From contig NC_089978.1 of the NCBI RefSeq assembly GCF_036417845.1, positions 84,624,007 through 84,688,006 of the forward strand: 64,000 bases of DNA, given 5' to 3'. The notes beneath the pieces were generated by a model. That model did no database searches, was not told where the DNA came from, and saw nothing but the letters and a program-made list of their open reading frames with translations. The stretch comes from Apteryx mantelli. Lineage: Eukaryota; Chordata; Aves; Apterygiformes; Apterygidae. Of the stretch, positions 61,504-64,000 are shown one piece after another (the first letter of the stretch is position 1; each line of letters starts with the position of its first letter). The translations under genes were made by a program, and so were the position numbers.

Positions 61504-61511
61504 CACGTGAC
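61504..61511 (+). promoter_or_regulatory. E-box (USF/TFEB type)
   Basis: CACGTGAC, preceded by CC. Read on the other strand it is GTCACGTGGG, agreeing with the lysosomal CLEAR motif GTCACGTGAC at 8 of 10 positions. It lies about 35 bases before the probable first exon. Confidence 0.6.
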
Positions 61512-61539
61512 CCCGCCCCCCCTCCCCCGCCCGCTCCGC

Positions 61540-61640
61540 CATGTTGTTTCTTCCTTCCCCGGCGGCCGGCAGTGGTTGCGGCTTCGGGCAGCAGCGCAGC
61601 CCCGGCTCGGGACCGGCGGCAGTCTCCACCCCGCGGGCAG
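61540..61640 (+). other. RAB9A: Probable non-coding first exon of RAB9A (5' end estimated)
   Basis: Ends at CGGGCAG|GTATCG (GT at 61641). Other usable donors in the island are at 61180 (GTAAGT), 61727 (GTGCGT) and 62047 (GTGAAA), so alternative first exons are possible. An ATG at 61541 is open to the donor for 33 codons. The start is a guess from the position of the GC boxes and E-box. Confidence 0.45.
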
Positions 61641-61660
61641 GTATCGGCCGGTGTGGCGGG

Positions 61661-61694
61661 TCCGTCCGTCCGTCCGTCCTCCCTCCCTCCCTCC
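61661..61694. repeat. (TCCG)4 (CCCT)n microsatellite
   Basis: Four TCCG units followed by about four CCTC/TCCC units just after the first exon. Confidence 0.9.
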
Positions 61695-61915
61695 GGCGGT
61701 CCGCGTCCCCTCCTTTCCGCCGGCAGGTGCGTGGGGCGGCGGGGCCGGTGTCGCGGGGAGAGGTGCCGCGCCGCGGACGCGCTCCTGCCCTGCCGGCCGC
61801 GGGGGCGCGCGAGGCGGGCGGGGCTTTGTCGCCCCCCTCTTGCGCCCGCCCGAGCTTGGTGCGCGCTGCGGGGAAAGGTGGCGTGATCGGGGATCCCGTG
61901 ACCGGGCGAGCCGTG

Positions 61916-61950
61916 CCTCGCCTCGCCTCGCCTCGCCTCGCCTCGCCTCG
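61916..61950. repeat. (CCTCG)7 pentanucleotide repeat
   Basis: Seven perfect CCTCG units inside the CpG island. A CpG-containing pentamer likely to vary in length. Confidence 0.95.
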
Positions 61951-64000
61951 CCGGAGGGGCAGCCCCAGCTGGCTTCTCGGCTGGCGCATGATCGGTCTCC
62001 GCGGCGCTGCCCCCGCGCCCGAGATCAGGACCTCCGGTCTGCGCAGGTGAAACCCGGTGTCGTACCTGCGTCTTTGGCATCCTTCAGATTAAACCAAGGA
62101 GATCCCGGTACTGCCTTTTGCGGTTGCTGTCCGCTGAAGGTGTCCTTGCGTGTTCCCAGGGGACCCTGAATGGTGAAGTTAACGTGCTGTTAGTTCTCTG
62201 AGCAGGCGGCGTGAATTAGCTCTGCTGTTTGCGGCAGCCGGTTGCTCTTCTGGTCACGGTAGATGGCTATACAAACTTCCATTTTGTGATGGCCCGAGAA
62301 CCAAAAGCAGTAGGTCAGCATTGTTCAGTCTTTCACATCAGTGCTAGATTTCATGTTAAATGTTACTTCTGTAAAGTAAGTGAATGAAAAACAGACTGTT
62401 ACAAAAGTAACAGCTTTTTAAATTAGTTTTCTTGTGATATCTTGCTAGAGATAGCATTAAGATTCCATATAACTACATACATGGGGAGCACCGAGTTCTA
62501 TTAACTTGGGTGGGGTGGGCTAGTAGGGAACTCCTTGGCAATTTTTTATTTTGGAATTTAAATTTTACTGCATCTATGTCCCTGTGACAAGTGAAATTTA
62601 TAGTGAAATTTTTTTTTCCTCTCTTGTCATCTTTCAGGTTGCATTGAGTTCTGTTTGTTATCATAACTTTAATAAAGCTTTTTTTCCATTAAGTTAAAAA
62701 TAGGGAGGATTAAAGAATTTAGGCTGATCTCTGGTTGTGTGTGTTTCACTTCTGAGTACTCAAATGATCCATCAATTTTCTTAAAATATGTGAAAAAATT
62801 GCTGAGGATCAAACAAGGTATTTGATTTTTCAAGCTGTATTTATTTTCAATTTAATAACTTGTGAGAAACAGATCTCTTGGCTCTTTAAAACTGAAACTT
62901 TACATAAATATTTCACAATAAGAACTTTCCAACAAAAAAGCATGTTAAATGCTTTAATTCTTTTTTTATATACTGTTCTTTTTTTTTCTTTTTTTTTTTC
63001 TTTCTTAATTCTCTACAGCATAGACTGTCTGTTGGCCTAGTACTGATTAACTCGTTTGCTTTCTCAAGGATGGGGTTTGGTAACATAGTTATATTGGAAG
63101 GAATATGAATTCACAATGTAGCCTGACCAATATAGGCTTCTACTGCTGAGAGTCCCTGGAGGAAAGAGGAAACTAGTGTAAGGGAAAAAGATTGGCACAT
63201 AGCAGCAGAAATAACTGCTTGATGAGACTGAGAGGGTGGAAGCAGTAACAGAAAAGTGGGTTGCAAGGAGAATGTCAATTAACGTGGTCTCACGAATTCT
63301 TAGAAATAAAGGTTGGACCAAGACCAGCAGCACCTAAAGATGTTTTGGAGTTGGCTGAAAACAATAGAATATTTCAGTTGGGAGATATTCAGCTGGGAGC
63401 TGCTGAGAGACCTAAACTAGTTAAATCAGAAAAAATAAGCAACGGAGTTTGCTCATTCTGCTTGAAAGTAGGAAACAAGATATGGAATGCGAAGGCCAGG
63501 TCTCTGCAAGATTAAATTAGTGGAGATATAAATGCATGTATTTCTCCTGAGAAGTTTTGCTGATTGAGTTTTGTGGTTAGATGTGAGTTCTGATAAGTAG
63601 AGTGATCTGGCAATAGACACTGGGACAGTTTCATGATTCAGGGGCTATGCAGACTTAAGGAATTCATGCTTTTGGCTGCTGTTTCCTGCATGGTCCTGAG
63701 AAGGACCATGGGCAACAGTTTGAACTAGAGCACTGAACTATATAGGACTAAACTATATAGGACTTAAAATTTTTGAGTTTCTTTATGAGTTTTTTTTTTT
63801 TTGGTTATACATATGAGAGACAACAACACTTTGTTGCTTGGGGGGGAATCTCCCTAACTGCCAGTCTTGCCCCTGTGTGGTGGAACAGTGTGCATGGAGT
63901 TGTAATGGGAAAGTGGAAGTGTAACTTTATCAGTGTATTCTGTTGATCTTTGTATTTTTTTTATTGTGTCAGTCTAGTTTGAATTGTTTGTATTACAAAT

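Larger units (their letters stand above)
61180..62050. promoter_or_regulatory. RAB9A: CpG island, probable RAB9A promoter
   Basis: Dense CpG, several GC boxes (GGGCGGGGC near 61436-61444, CCCCGCCCCC near 61511-61520), no TATA box. The E-box CACGTGAC is at 61504-61511, and GCCGCCATGTTG at 61536-61547 is a reverse YY1-like site. A first exon with a donor at 61641 follows. The RAB9A name rests on gene order: in human the next gene after TCEANC in this direction is RAB9A, whose first exons are non-coding. No RAB9A coding sequence lies in the window. Confidence 0.7.
61641..64000 (+). other. RAB9A: Probable RAB9A first intron (start), candidate small exons
   Basis: From the donor at 61641 to the end of the window, with G+C falling to ordinary levels by about 62.1 kb. 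Two acceptor/donor pairs could mark non-coding exons: 62638-62817 (CATCTTTCAG before, GTATTT after) and 63019-63079 (a long T-rich tract then CTACAG, and GTAACA after). Neither has other support. Open frames such as 63261-63515 match nothing I know. The RAB9A coding exon is not in the window. Confidence 0.4.

Noticed and set aside
61061-62080. A 339-codon open frame on the minus strand and several 169-303-codon frames on both strands
   Set aside because: All lie in the CpG island, where stop codons are rare. They are rich in Arg, Gly, Pro and Ala, have no domain, and overlap one another in several frames.
1-64000. tRNA, rRNA, microRNA genes and CRISPR arrays
   Set aside because: No cloverleaf with A and B boxes, no rRNA-like sequence and no regularly spaced repeats were seen. 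A microRNA cannot be excluded by eye.

Overview
This window is vertebrate nuclear DNA, most likely from a bird. It has short intron-split exons, two CpG islands, CR1 LINE copies, a solo retroviral LTR of avian type and otherwise AT-rich non-coding DNA. The species cannot be named from the sequence alone. No prokaryotic-style genes, operons, CRISPR arrays or tRNA genes were seen, and nearly all open frames longer than 60 codons here are chance.

Layout, all genes on the + strand. (1) 1-25.2 kb is the 3' half of EGFL6: five coding exons (4842-5165, 18192-18272, 20249-20335, 21734-21999, 23148-23243), whose splice phases join without a break. They encode the end of the secreted protein: a lysine-rich then acidic linker with an RGD integrin-binding motif, and a complete C-terminal MAM domain. 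The exons for the signal peptide and EGF-like repeats lie upstream of the window. (2) 25-40 kb is intergenic, with a 602-bp solo LTR (27971-28572) and worn ancient SINE-like pieces near 39 kb. (3) 40.7-54.4 kb is TCEANC: a CpG-island promoter with a YY1-type site and first exon ending at 41358, an 11-kb intron holding a candidate alternative 5' exon (45281-45433), and one exon with the whole 360-residue reading frame (52313-53395). (4) 54.4-61 kb is intergenic, with an unexplained GC-rich patch at about 58.81-59.23 kb. (5) 61.2-62.05 kb is a second CpG island with a promoter and a first exon ending at 61640. By position this should be RAB9A, whose coding exon would lie beyond the window; that name rests on synteny only.

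The order EGFL6-TCEANC-(RAB9A), all in one direction, matches the order I know from human Xp22. The genes are not functionally linked: EGFL6 is an extracellular matrix/integrin ligand, TCEANC a TFIIS-like nuclear protein, RAB9A a late-endosome GTPase.

No new system is evident. The observations most worth checking are: a possible splicing switch at the TCEANC 5' end (exon skipping gives an in-frame 27-residue N-terminal extension, inclusion closes that frame); an Asp-Asp pair where TFIIS has its catalytic Asp-Glu; an acidic, pure-purine repeat in EGFL6 next to the RGD; an exact 25-bp direct repeat around a 1.6-kb segment; and the isolated GC-rich patch at 59 kb.
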